From contig JBFONV010000003.1 of NCBI GenBank assembly GCA_040779335.1, positions 434,001-498,000 of the forward strand: DNA of 64,000 nucleotides. Reading direction: 5' to 3'. The stretch is from JBFONV01 sp040779335. GTDB taxonomy: Bacteria; Pseudomonadota; Gammaproteobacteria; Enterobacterales; Alteromonadaceae. The position numbers and the translations under genes are program-made. A model generated the notes under the pieces. It searched no databases. It saw only the letters and a program-made list of their open reading frames with translations, and had not been told where the DNA came from. Below are positions 35,627 through 44,515 of this stretch, one piece after another. Within the stretch, counting starts at the first letter, position 1; each line of letters starts with the position of its first letter.

Positions 35627-36814
35627 CTATACAGCTTGGCTTTTTAATGTTTCATTTAACCGGTCAAAACCTTTCGCTAAATCATCTATTAAATCATCTA
35701 CATCTTCTAAACCGATATGCAATCTAATCAACGGAAACTTGTATGGCCAAGTGGTTGCTGTGCGCATAGAGCCAACACTATTCACGCCAAGGATCAAACT
35801 TTCAAACCCTCCCCACGAATAGCCCATTTTAAAATGCTTCATACCGTCGAGAAATTGGGTTAAAGCGTCTGGGTTACCTCGGTTTAATACAAATGAGAAC
35901 AAACCGTTTGAACCTAAGAAATCTCGTTGCCAAAATTCATGTCCAGGGCAAGATTCAAAAGCAGGATGTAAAATCACTTCAACTTCTTCACGCTCCGCTA
36001 GCCATTTAGCAACTTTTAAGGCACTTTCTTGGTGCTGCCTCATTCTTACCCCTAGGGTTCGAATGCCGCGTAATGCTAAATATAAGTCATCTGGTGAGGT
36101 ACACTGCCCCATTAAATAACTATTTTCTCTTAACTGCGGCCAATATTTTTCAGTTGCCGTTGCTGTACCTAACATCACATCTGAATGACCAACAACATAT
36201 TTAGTGGCAGCCTGAATAGATATATCAACCCCGTGTTCAAACGGTTGGAAGTTTATTGGCGATGCCCAGGTATTATCAAGCATCACTAGACAATCGTGCT
36301 GATGTGCAACATTTGCAATACCCGGCACATCTTGCACTTCCATGGTCAAAGAACCGGGAGACTCTAAAAATATAATACGGGTATTAGGTTTGATCAGCGC
36401 TTCAATATCGGCGCCAATTAAGGGGTCATAATAGGTGGTTTCAACCCCAATATTAACCAACATTTTGTCACAAAAATCACGTGTTGGTTCATATACTGTA
36501 TCAACCATCAAAATATGATCACCGGATTTTACGAAAGATAAAATAGCATTAGTAATAGCTGCAGTGCCTGACGGATATAAGGCACAACCTTGACCACCTT
36601 CAAGTTCAGTCATCGCATCACTGAACGCAAAAGCTGTCGATGTCCCTCGGCGCCCATAAAACAGCACTTGGTTAGCTTTATTAGCCGTAGCATGTTTCAT
36701 TTCTTTTACTGAATTAAAGACTACGGTTGATGCGCGCTCGACCGGAGGATTAACCACACCGCGCGTCCATTTATTGCTTCTGCCGGCTGTTACTATTTTG
36801 GTATCTTTTTTCAT
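35627..36814 (-). CDS. metC: Cystathionine beta-lyase
   Basis: MetC is a PLP enzyme that splits cystathionine to homocysteine, pyruvate and ammonia in methionine synthesis. The 395-residue product matches E. coli MetC throughout: VTAGRSNKW, ELFYGRRG-like LFYGRRGTSTAF, YEPTRDFC, FLESPGSLTMEVQDVP, SIQAATKYVVGHSD with the PLP lysine, RTLGVRMRQHQESALKVA and LIRLHIGLEDVDDLIDDL. I choose the ATG at 36814, which has AAGGA four bases upstream; a TTG five codons further upstream is less likely. It stands alone between terminator and polB. Confidence 0.93.
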   Translation of the reverse strand: MKKDTKIVTAGRSNKWTRGVVNPPVERASTVVFNSVKEMKHATANKANQVLFYGRRGTSTAFAFSDAMTELEGGQGCALYPSGTAAITNAILSFVKSGDHILMVDTVYEPTRDFCDKMLVNIGVETTYYDPLIGADIEALIKPNTRIIFLESPGSLTMEVQDVPGIANVAHQHDCLVMLDNTWASPINFQPFEHGVDISIQAATKYVVGHSDVMLGTATATEKYWPQLRENSYLMGQCTSPDDLYLALRGIRTLGVRMRQHQESALKVAKWLAEREEVEVILHPAFESCPGHEFWQRDFLGSNGLFSFVLNRGNPDALTQFLDGMKHFKMGYSWGGFESLILGVNSVGSMRTATTWPYKFPLIRLHIGLEDVDDLIDDLAKGFDRLNETLKSQAV

Positions 36815-36957
36815 ATTATCCTTAGTCAAATTGCGCGTATCTATTTATGTTGGTATTCTACATTAGCTATCTAGCCATCTAAATAGTTATACAATGTATT
36901 ATCATGAGGTGCACTTACTTTTTTAATCTAACAGTAATTATTTTGCTCTAAGCGATA

Positions 36958-39330
36958 TTAGAGCGATGGAAACAGATTAAGTTGCGTATCAGTAATAGCA
37001 CTATAACTAGTATTAATAAAAGGTAATATCGCATCAGCAACTGTGGCGAGCTGGCGGTCAATATAAAATTGATAATCCAGTGGTGCAGACAAGTGCTGCT
37101 TGGTTTGCGGACCGTTAAGAGTAATATAGTATTCTATCCAACCTTTATTTTGATACTTTAACGGTTTTCCCTGCGCTTGGTTTAATTCATCGGCATGACG
37201 GGCCGCTTTTACATGTGGCGGAACATTTTTAATATAATCTTTTAATTGTCGTCTGATCCGTTTGCGATAAATAAGTTTATCATCGAATTCTCCCGCGAGT
37301 GTCTTAGCAACAATTTCTTTGACGTAGTCACTGATAGGTTCATTATTGAAAATCTTTTTATAAAGTACTTGCTGAAATTCTTTGGCTAATTCAGTCCAGT
37401 CTGTACGAACACTTTCTAATCCTTTAAAAACCAATTTTTGTTCACCGTCTGCTAATACTAAACCAGCGTAACGTTTTTTCGTACCAACATCTAATCCTCT
37501 GATTGTGGGCATTAAAAACTTAATAAAATGGGTTTCAAATTCTATTTCTAACTTACTAACAACTTGATAATCGTGAGTGATTTTACTTTGCCATTGCTTA
37601 TTAATGAAACCTTGCAGTTGCTCACCTAGCACCTGACATTCAGACGCAGTTTTTTCATTGCCAACATGAACAAAAATAGAGTCAGTATCGCCATAAATAA
37701 CCCGGTAGCCTTCGTTTTCTATCCAATCACGTGTCGTAGTCAGTATTTGATGACTGCGTTTAGTTATTGAACCTGACAATCTAGGATCAAAAAATCGGCA
37801 ACCTGTTGAGCCTAAAATGCCATAAAACGAATTCATAATGATTTTTATTGCCTGAGATAATGCCGCATTTTTGTCTTGTTTAGCTTTATCGCGTTCCAGC
37901 CAAAGAGATTCAATAATACGAGGCAAAAAATGATGTTCACGTGAAAAATACGCACCATCAAAACCCGCAATAGCCGTTTCTGGCTGTTTCAGACCTTCAA
38001 TTAAGCCCATTGGATCAATATTAAAAGTGCGAATAATACTGGGGTACAGGCTTTTAAAATCTAACACTAAGACATTATTATAAAGTCCAGGAATGGAGTC
38101 CATTACGTAGCCGCCAGGCGACACAAGATCAGAGTTACCATCCCCCATATTTGGCGCTACATAGCCGCTACGGTGCAGTTTAGGGAGGTACAAATTGGTA
38201 AATGCGGCAACCGATCCTCCGATACGATCGATGGCTAGTCCGGTCAGTTGTGCTCTAAGTATGGCAAATTCTAATAGTTGTGTTTTTTCAAAAATAAGCC
38301 AAACTAGCCGGCAATCCTCGAGATTATAACGCGCGAGTGCCGCCTTATCATGATGAAAATTATGTGTAATTTCCTGCACTCTATTATCCACATCTTCTAC
38401 TTTCTTACCTATGCCGAGTAAAGTATTGGCGACATTATCAAGCGAGAAACTGGGAAAATTGTACGTAGCCGTTTTTAATAAATCGATACCATCAAGCACC
38501 ACCCTGCCAGCTATTTCAACATAACGTTGCTCACTCGCTTTGTTCTTGCGCCAATAAGGAATACTTGAGTCTCGCCCAATCGCAAACGTAATTTGGTGAA
38601 GATCACAACGCTTTTGCAGCAGCGTCATATCAAAATTAATAACATTCCAGCCGATTAAAATATCGGGATCATACTCATGGATCCAAGCGATAAAGGCTTT
38701 CAGCAGTGCTTTTTCGTCTTTAACCCATTCTAGATAACTGACATCAAGTGCTTGTGGATCACCAATCATTAACACTTTTTGCTGGTCTTGAGTATAGATA
38801 CCGATGGAATACAATTGCCCTTCCATTGAACATTCAATGTCTATTGAAGCAACAGATAATTTAACCGTCGATTGACCAGGCTTACATCGACTGTTTAGAA
38901 TTTCGTCGTATTTGTCTTTTTCAATGACATTACCAACAAAACTAAGGTCGGCAGTAATAAATCGTTCCATTAAATAACGATCATCGGGGCGAAAGTCATC
39001 TTCATAACATTTGATCCCCAACTGAGTTAAAAGCTCTCTTGCTTGATAAAAATCGCGCAGAAAAGAAAAATAGATACCGCTGACGGCTTGCTGATTAAAG
39101 GTTTTTAACGCTAACGATGAAATTTTAGTGGTAGTGATATTATTTAAGGCTAATAGTTGTCGTGCTTGATCTACATGATTATTCTCAACAAAAAAAACGG
39201 CTAATTCGTTTTGTATCACCAATTTAACTGGCTTTTCTTTAGTTTTAACCCACAAAGTAACAGATATGCCTTGGCGAGTATCTTTTGAGTGCCGAGTAAG
39301 TAAAAATCCATTACTGATAGAATTGTGCAT
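36958..39330 (-). CDS. polB: DNA polymerase II
   Basis: This is a family B DNA polymerase with proofreading, used in replication restart and translesion synthesis. Its 790 residues compare with 783 in E. coli. The exonuclease motifs are intact (ASIDIECSMEG, GWNVINFDM, YNLEDCR), as are the polymerase motifs (VLDFKSLYPSIIRTFNIDP, KIIMNSFYG, YGDTDSIFVH) and the KKRYAG motif. It is divergent from dinG, and a LexA-type box lies in the short gap between them, so both should respond to DNA damage. Confidence 0.96.
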   Translation of the reverse strand: MHNSISNGFLLTRHSKDTRQGISVTLWVKTKEKPVKLVIQNELAVFFVENNHVDQARQLLALNNITTTKISSLALKTFNQQAVSGIYFSFLRDFYQARELLTQLGIKCYEDDFRPDDRYLMERFITADLSFVGNVIEKDKYDEILNSRCKPGQSTVKLSVASIDIECSMEGQLYSIGIYTQDQQKVLMIGDPQALDVSYLEWVKDEKALLKAFIAWIHEYDPDILIGWNVINFDMTLLQKRCDLHQITFAIGRDSSIPYWRKNKASEQRYVEIAGRVVLDGIDLLKTATYNFPSFSLDNVANTLLGIGKKVEDVDNRVQEITHNFHHDKAALARYNLEDCRLVWLIFEKTQLLEFAILRAQLTGLAIDRIGGSVAAFTNLYLPKLHRSGYVAPNMGDGNSDLVSPGGYVMDSIPGLYNNVLVLDFKSLYPSIIRTFNIDPMGLIEGLKQPETAIAGFDGAYFSREHHFLPRIIESLWLERDKAKQDKNAALSQAIKIIMNSFYGILGSTGCRFFDPRLSGSITKRSHQILTTTRDWIENEGYRVIYGDTDSIFVHVGNEKTASECQVLGEQLQGFINKQWQSKITHDYQVVSKLEIEFETHFIKFLMPTIRGLDVGTKKRYAGLVLADGEQKLVFKGLESVRTDWTELAKEFQQVLYKKIFNNEPISDYVKEIVAKTLAGEFDDKLIYRKRIRRQLKDYIKNVPPHVKAARHADELNQAQGKPLKYQNKGWIEYYITLNGPQTKQHLSAPLDYQFYIDRQLATVADAILPFINTSYSAITDTQLNLFPSL

Positions 39331-39356
39331 TAAGGGTTCTATTTTTTACTAATAAA

Positions 39357-39372
39357 CTGTTAATATATACAG
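39357..39372. promoter_or_regulatory. LexA (SOS) box between polB and dinG
   Basis: CTGT-TAATATAT-ACAG matches the LexA consensus CTGT-N8-ACAG with the typical AT-rich centre. It lies 27 bases before the polB start and 42 bases before the dinG start. Both genes are SOS genes in E. coli, so one operator probably controls both divergent promoters. Confidence 0.9.
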
Positions 39373-39413
39373 CAGTGTAAATCATCTGTTGTTTATAGGA
39401 AACCACAACAAAC

Positions 39414-41489
39414 ATGTTAAGTGAAAAAATAAAGCAAACTATCAGGACTGCTTATAAAGAAATTGGCCAAAATTTACCTAATTTCAATCCACGTAAACAA
39501 CAGACATTTTTGATTGCTGAAATAGCCAAGGTCCTTGCCGGCGAATATGATAAAGATCGTAAAATCATCACAATTGAGGCGGGCACGGGCACAGGAAAAT
39601 CACTTGCCTATAGTTTAGGAACTATTCCTTTAGCGATGTCTCGACAGAAAAAAGTCTGCATTTCAACCGCTACCGTGGCGCTGCAAGAACAACTCGTTGA
39701 TAAAGATTTACCTTTTTTGAAAAAGCACGCTGGTATTGATTTCTCATTCACTCTCGTTAAAGGTCGGCAGCGTTATGTTTGTCGGCAAAAACTTGAAGCG
39801 GTGACCAGCAGTGCTGATACTCCACAAGCGGGCTTTACCTTCGCTGAAAAACCCAGTGACAGAGATTTAAAAACGCTAAGAGCGATGTTTACAGCGTTAA
39901 AAGACGGCTCATGGCAAGGCGATATCGACTCTTGGCAAGAAAGTGTCCCGCACTTTATTTGGCAGCAAGTGCAAAGCGACAAGCACAGCTGTTTAAAACA
40001 CTTAGCTGAGCATACCCATTGCCCGTTTCATAAAGCACGTGAAACCATGGAATTAGCCGACGTGCTGGTGATTAACCATAGTTTACTACTTGCCGATTTA
40101 GACCTAGGAGGAGGTAAAATACTGCCCGCGCCTGAAGATACTTTTTACGTCATTGATGAAGCACACCACTTGCCAAAAGTAACGCGTGACTTCTCCAGTG
40201 CTAATGTTACCGTGAAAGGTGCTATTGACTGGCTCACTAAGCTTAGGGAAACCGGCGATAAAATGGCAAAGTTGATCAAATCGCAACGGGCAATATCCCC
40301 AGCATTAAAACTTGCCGATGATTGCCAAGACCTGTTGGTAGACCTACAAAAAGTATTTAGTTTTATCGATAATAATAAGGACGTGTACTTTCATAAAGAA
40401 AATCAGTACCGATTTGAAAATGGCATTTTACCGAAAACGCTGAAAAACTGGGCTGAAGATCTGTATGAGCTCAGTAAAAAATCACTTAGCCACATCAATA
40501 AACTTTACAACATGTTGATGGAGTCGGTTAAAGACGGTGATACGCAAATGTATTTAGCCGAACCTTTACTTGCAGAGTCTGGCTTTATGATCCAACGTCT
40601 CGAAAATCTAAATGCGCTGTGGCAAATGTATGCGAAAACCGACAGTGACAAAGGCGCACCAATGGCCCGCTGGCTCGAAAGAATTGAAGGGAAACGTCAA
40701 GATTATCTACTATGCGCTTCCCCTATCGAAGTTGGTTTTACTTTAGAAGATATGTTGTGGTCGAAATGTGAAGGCGCGGTGTTATGCTCAGCAACAATAA
40801 TGGCCCTTAATTCCTTTGACCACTTTCGTTTTCAAGCAGGATTAAAACAAAACGATGGTACCCAATACCAGCAGGTTAACTCGCCTTTTGATTATCAAAA
40901 TAAAGCTAAACTGATCGTACCGAAAATGAAATATGAGCCGAATGCCGATCAATTTACCGACGAGTTGATTGCCGTGCTCCCCGCTTTGTTAAAACAAGGA
41001 AAGTCGAGCTTAGTGTTGTTTTCATCTTATTGGCAAATGGAAAAAGTGGCTCAAGCCTTAAGAGAAAAGCACACACTTGTATTACAAGTGCAAGGTGAGC
41101 AATCTCGTCAGCATATCATTGAACGACATAAAAAGTATTGTGATGATGATAAAGAAAGTGTGATTTTCGGTACGCAAAGTTTCTCTGAAGGGCTTGATTT
41201 GCCAGGTAAATATTTAACTAACTTGATTATTACTAAGTTGCCTTTTTCTGTACCGACCTCTCCAGTTGAGGAGGCTCAGGCGGAGTATATCACCGCAAAA
41301 GGTGGCAATCCGTTTATGTCTATTTCGGTGCCTGAAACCTCTAAAAAGCTTATTCAGGCCAGTGGACGTTTGCTGAGAAATGAGCAAGACGAAGGCTGTA
41401 TAACCTTGCTCGATAGGCGAGTGGTAAGCAAGCGCTATGGTAAAGATTTATTAAATGCTCTGCCGCCATTTAAACGGGTAATAGAATAA
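39414..41489 (+). CDS. dinG: DinG-type ATP-dependent helicase
   Basis: DinG is an XPD-like 5'-3' helicase that unwinds R-loops and G-quadruplexes during repair. The 691-residue product has Walker A AGTGTGKS (56-63), VIDEAHH, ATVALQEQL, LVLFSSYWQ, GTQSFSEGLDLPG and QASGRLLRN. In E. coli DinG four cysteines hold a 4Fe-4S cluster. Here I find only three equivalents (Cys123, Cys193, Cys203), because the E. coli CLNRNC segment is CLKHLA here. Histidines 196, 200 and 202 lie in the same loop. SOS control is expected from the shared LexA box. Confidence 0.93.
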   Translation: MLSEKIKQTIRTAYKEIGQNLPNFNPRKQQTFLIAEIAKVLAGEYDKDRKIITIEAGTGTGKSLAYSLGTIPLAMSRQKKVCISTATVALQEQLVDKDLPFLKKHAGIDFSFTLVKGRQRYVCRQKLEAVTSSADTPQAGFTFAEKPSDRDLKTLRAMFTALKDGSWQGDIDSWQESVPHFIWQQVQSDKHSCLKHLAEHTHCPFHKARETMELADVLVINHSLLLADLDLGGGKILPAPEDTFYVIDEAHHLPKVTRDFSSANVTVKGAIDWLTKLRETGDKMAKLIKSQRAISPALKLADDCQDLLVDLQKVFSFIDNNKDVYFHKENQYRFENGILPKTLKNWAEDLYELSKKSLSHINKLYNMLMESVKDGDTQMYLAEPLLAESGFMIQRLENLNALWQMYAKTDSDKGAPMARWLERIEGKRQDYLLCASPIEVGFTLEDMLWSKCEGAVLCSATIMALNSFDHFRFQAGLKQNDGTQYQQVNSPFDYQNKAKLIVPKMKYEPNADQFTDELIAVLPALLKQGKSSLVLFSSYWQMEKVAQALREKHTLVLQVQGEQSRQHIIERHKKYCDDDKESVIFGTQSFSEGLDLPGKYLTNLIITKLPFSVPTSPVEEAQAEYITAKGGNPFMSISVPETSKKLIQASGRLLRNEQDEGCITLLDRRVVSKRYGKDLLNALPPFKRVIE

Positions 41490-41502
41490 TTCGCCTGCTA
41501 GC

Positions 41503-42384
41503 TTAATGGGTTAAAAACTCATTTTGGTAAAATTGCAAGAACTGTGGGTTAGTCCGTTCACTTTCCCACCACGTCGTTAACGCTTCTAGGTATTGTGGCG
41601 TTGATTTTATTTCCGCTAAAATTGCGTTTACTTTAGTAACGACTTGTTTACCCCACTCGTTTTTAGGGCATGCGATCGAGCCTACTGTGTATTGAGGAAC
41701 ATTTTTAATCGAATATGTTTGCAGCTGTACTACCGAATCATCATTTTCTCGGCTAAAATGACCAAGTTCAAACGGGTAAGCAATAGTGGCGTCCACTCTC
41801 TTTAACTGAATCAGTCTAAACACTGCTCTAAGATCGGTATTAGATATTTCAAACAAATTACTTTTATCAACGTAGGACGTCAGCATTTTATCGATTGACT
41901 CTGTATATGAACGTCCTTTTATCACGGCAAAAGTTAAATTCCGCCCCTTTAATGCTAGTGCTAAATCAACGCTGTTATTGACTAAAAACTCATCAAACAT
42001 GCCTTTTCTCGCCACAACTCGATTAGTAGGGTTAACCATAGTTGAATTAGAGTAATACATATAATTTAGTCGTTCTTGAGTAATAAAAAGTGCGGGGTGA
42101 CAAACCTGCTTGCCCGCTTTGATATCAGAAATTGCTCGGGCTAACGTCGTTAATGGCATTTTGTGTTCGTATTCAGGCATTTTATCGATGATAAGTTTCA
42201 ACATTTTTTGAACAAACCCTTGGCCATGCTCGTCTCCAATCATGATGATCCCAGGAGGACGATGGTATACTTGCCAAGAAATAGTGTCTTTGCTTAAACA
42301 ATAAGGCGAGATGAATAAAAGTAATAAAAAAAGTATCCGCCCCTTAAGGCTGATATTTTTTTGCAGCATACTTTCTCTAACCAT
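41503..42384 (-). CDS. Periplasmic solute-binding-like protein of unknown function
   Basis: The 293-residue product has a hydrophobic export signal (about residues 14-31) and resembles type-3 extracellular solute-binding domains. Its body includes WQVYHRPPGIIMIGDEHGQG, a PALFITQERLNYMYYS segment and LIQLKRVDATIAYPFELGHF. No transporter genes adjoin it. Such solitary proteins are common in gammaproteobacteria and uncharacterised. An alternative start is the ATG five codons downstream (42369), behind GAGAAAG. It is convergent with dinG across 13 bases. I do not assign a ligand. Confidence 0.65.
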   Translation of the reverse strand: MVRESMLQKNISLKGRILFLLLLFISPYCLSKDTISWQVYHRPPGIIMIGDEHGQGFVQKMLKLIIDKMPEYEHKMPLTTLARAISDIKAGKQVCHPALFITQERLNYMYYSNSTMVNPTNRVVARKGMFDEFLVNNSVDLALALKGRNLTFAVIKGRSYTESIDKMLTSYVDKSNLFEISNTDLRAVFRLIQLKRVDATIAYPFELGHFSRENDDSVVQLQTYSIKNVPQYTVGSIACPKNEWGKQVVTKVNAILAEIKSTPQYLEALTTWWESERTNPQFLQFYQNEFLTH

Positions 42385-42663
42385 ACAAAAACCACTAAAA
42401 CATCGTTAATTATTAAAACTATAGCGGTTGTCAATTTAATACACAACGCAATATGACATAAAGTAAACCTGACGCATTTTATATACTAAAAAGTAACCAA
42501 ACGTTAACAAAACATAGCATTAGGTAACGTTTGGTTTGAAAATATGGATTTACTTTATGATATCAATAGTGGGCCCCACCTCCTTTTTTTAAGCGAATTT
42601 AGTAACATTTTGGCTAAGAGCTATTTACTCTTTTAGGCTTGAATTTCTATAGTTCAATAGCTC

Positions 42664-43488
42664 CTAATGATTATTAGCCATGTGGTTGGTTTGATTATGT
42701 AATTTAACGACGACTCGGCGGTCATAAAAACTAACCTCTTGCTGCGCACTTGCGACAACAGGATCCTTTTCACCGAACGCAAAAGTGTTGATCCGCCCTT
42801 CATCGATGCCAAGATTAATTAATGCTGCTTTTACTGAACTTACTCTTGCCAGGGATATGGCATGGTTAAGCTGTTCGTCCCCTTGTAAGTCGGTATAACC
42901 AGACAAATCAATTTGTATTGTTGGACTGGCTTTTAATAACTCGGCCAGCGCGTTAACTTGCTCTAAGTAGTGAGGAGCTATTTCACTTGAACCCGTTGAA
43001 AACTGCAGACTCATTAACAAATTTTCTACTTGTAATTGCCCGATGCTTTTATAGTTTTGTGCTAATGCTAATAATTCAGTTTGATATGCTTGTTCACTTT
43101 GCGTTAGTCGTTGCTTAAATTGCTCCATCGCGGACTGATGGCTATTTTTTTCCTCAACTAGCGCAAGTTCTAGTGATTTAATATCATGTTCTGCATTGAC
43201 ATTTTTAGCGATAAAACTCCCTGCGATAGCGGTAATAAAGGCTCCCGCAGGGCCACCAAATATTGCGCCAACAACAGCGCCGACACCAAAGCCTACGCCT
43301 TCACGCTTTTCTGCTGTGCTCATCTTATTGTTGTCGCTCACACTTGTAGTTATTGGTTTATTACTTGCCCACACGGGCGAGCCCATTAAAGCGCCTATAA
43401 CGACGATGCTGGTCATTTTAAGTGTAAGTGTTGAATTTTTTGTGCCTGTTGAATTGCTGCTTGTGTCATTTTTTAAAGTGAAAGTCAT
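42664..43488 (-). CDS. pdsO: Sortase-system-associated OmpA-like protein PdsO
   Basis: The protein has an internal export signal (VVIGALMGSPVWA), a glycine-zipper stretch (VGFGVGAVVGAIFGGPAGAFI), a coiled-coil part (about residues 100-150) and a C-terminal OmpA peptidoglycan-binding domain (FSTGSSEIAPHYL, DLSGYTDLQG, NHAISLARVSSVKAAL, GEKDPV). This layout is that of PdsO, named for its link to the marine proteobacterial sortase system. I choose the ATG at 43488, eight bases after AAGG, over the GTG 13 codons upstream. It is divergent from pdsR. No sortase gene is adjacent. Confidence 0.8.
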   Translation of the reverse strand: MTFTLKNDTSSNSTGTKNSTLTLKMTSIVVIGALMGSPVWASNKPITTSVSDNNKMSTAEKREGVGFGVGAVVGAIFGGPAGAFITAIAGSFIAKNVNAEHDIKSLELALVEEKNSHQSAMEQFKQRLTQSEQAYQTELLALAQNYKSIGQLQVENLLMSLQFSTGSSEIAPHYLEQVNALAELLKASPTIQIDLSGYTDLQGDEQLNHAISLARVSSVKAALINLGIDEGRINTFAFGEKDPVVASAQQEVSFYDRRVVVKLHNQTNHMANNH

Positions 43489-43794
43489 TAGAGATACCTT
43501 ATTTATGATTGATGTTTTAACTGACACTTATTAAAACGTAAAAAATTGACCATTTAATGGGTCAAAAAAGGCAAATCGCTGAGCAATTATGGCAACAATA
43601 TGGCAATTTCAATTAATCAGCGCATTTCGTAAAATTATTGGATATAGTCTGCCTATACAAGAGTTGGTATGTTGAATGTCAGCGTGATTGCTTAATGTTG
43701 AAATTGCAATGTATATAAAACCTCGAGACAAACGTCCTAATGGGATGCATGACTCAATGAACGAGAACTAAGTAAGATAAAAAATGAGTAAGGC
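43489..43794. other. pdsO/pdsR divergent region with inverted repeat
   Basis: This 306-base gap contains TTGACC-N8-GGTCAA at 43546-43565, just upstream of the pdsO leader. It may be an operator for PdsR or overlap a -35 element. Its eight-base spacer differs from the four-base spacer of the RutR-like sites. Nothing else coding is seen. Confidence 0.4.
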
Positions 43795-44505
43795 ATGAGT
43801 AAACGCATTGCAATAGTAGAAGATGAAGCAGCTATTAGAGAAAACTACGCTGATGTATTAAGGCATCAAGGCTACCAAGTACAAACATATGCTAATAGAG
43901 AACATGCCACCCAAGCATTTTCTCTTAGACTCCCACATTTAGTGATATTAGACATAGGCCTAGAGAAAGAATACGACGGCGGTTTTACCTTATGTCAATG
44001 GCTTAGAAATGTATCGAAAACATTGCCAATTATTTTTTTAACGGCAAGAGATAATGACTTTGATACCGTATCCGGCCTGCGCATAGGTGCTGATGACTAC
44101 CTGACTAAAGACATTAGCCTGCCACACCTAACCGCCCGTATTGCAGCATTATTTCGCCGACAAGACGCGCTCAATCAACCGCAACAAGACGATCATTTAT
44201 TAAGTTTTGGTCCCTTGTGTATCGACAGCCAGCGTATGAGCATAACGTGGCATAACACCCCCGTTGATTTAACAATAACCGAATTTTGGATGGTGTATGC
44301 ACTGGCGAAGAATCCTGGGCACGTTAAAAATCGCCAGCAACTTATGACTGATTCTAAAATATTTGTCGACGACAGCACGATAACATCGCACATAAAGCGC
44401 ATTCGTAAAAAGTTTGCCATCGTCGATCATTCATTTGATTGTATTGAAACAGTTTATGGTATGGGCTATCGATGGAATCAATTAGATATTCCCCCTGTAG
44501 CGTAA
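43795..44505 (+). CDS. pdsR: Response regulator PdsR (dedicated sortase system type)
   Basis: This OmpR-class regulator has a receiver domain with phospho-acceptor Asp53 in LVILDIGLEKEYDGG and the conserved Thr/Lys switch in FLTARDND and LTKDISLP. A winged-helix DNA-binding domain follows (SFGPLCIDSQR, LTITEFWMVYALAKNPGHVKNR, TSHIKRIRKKF, VYGMGYRWNQ). The EYDGGF insert after the phosphorylation site is typical of the regulator found with the marine sortase system. It lies 10 bases before pdsS and is divergent from pdsO, its likely target. Confidence 0.85.
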   Translation: MSKRIAIVEDEAAIRENYADVLRHQGYQVQTYANREHATQAFSLRLPHLVILDIGLEKEYDGGFTLCQWLRNVSKTLPIIFLTARDNDFDTVSGLRIGADDYLTKDISLPHLTARIAALFRRQDALNQPQQDDHLLSFGPLCIDSQRMSITWHNTPVDLTITEFWMVYALAKNPGHVKNRQQLMTDSKIFVDDSTITSHIKRIRKKFAIVDHSFDCIETVYGMGYRWNQLDIPPVA

Positions 44506-44515
44506 AGCGAGGTTA

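Noticed and set aside
36945..36964. GCTCTAA/TTAGAGC hairpin over the polB stop codon
   Set aside because: On the minus strand it is followed by AAAATAATT rather than T residues and has only seven pairs, so I do not call it a terminator.
42567..42592. GTGG-GCC-CCAC hairpin followed by seven T residues
   Set aside because: The T run is on the plus strand, where no gene precedes it; the stem is only four pairs. It does not fit termination of the minus-strand pdsO.
43546..43565. Treating the pdsO upstream repeat as another RutR-like operator
   Set aside because: Its half-sites are similar (TTGACC/GGTCAA) but the spacer is eight rather than four bases, and the genes have no link to nucleosides.
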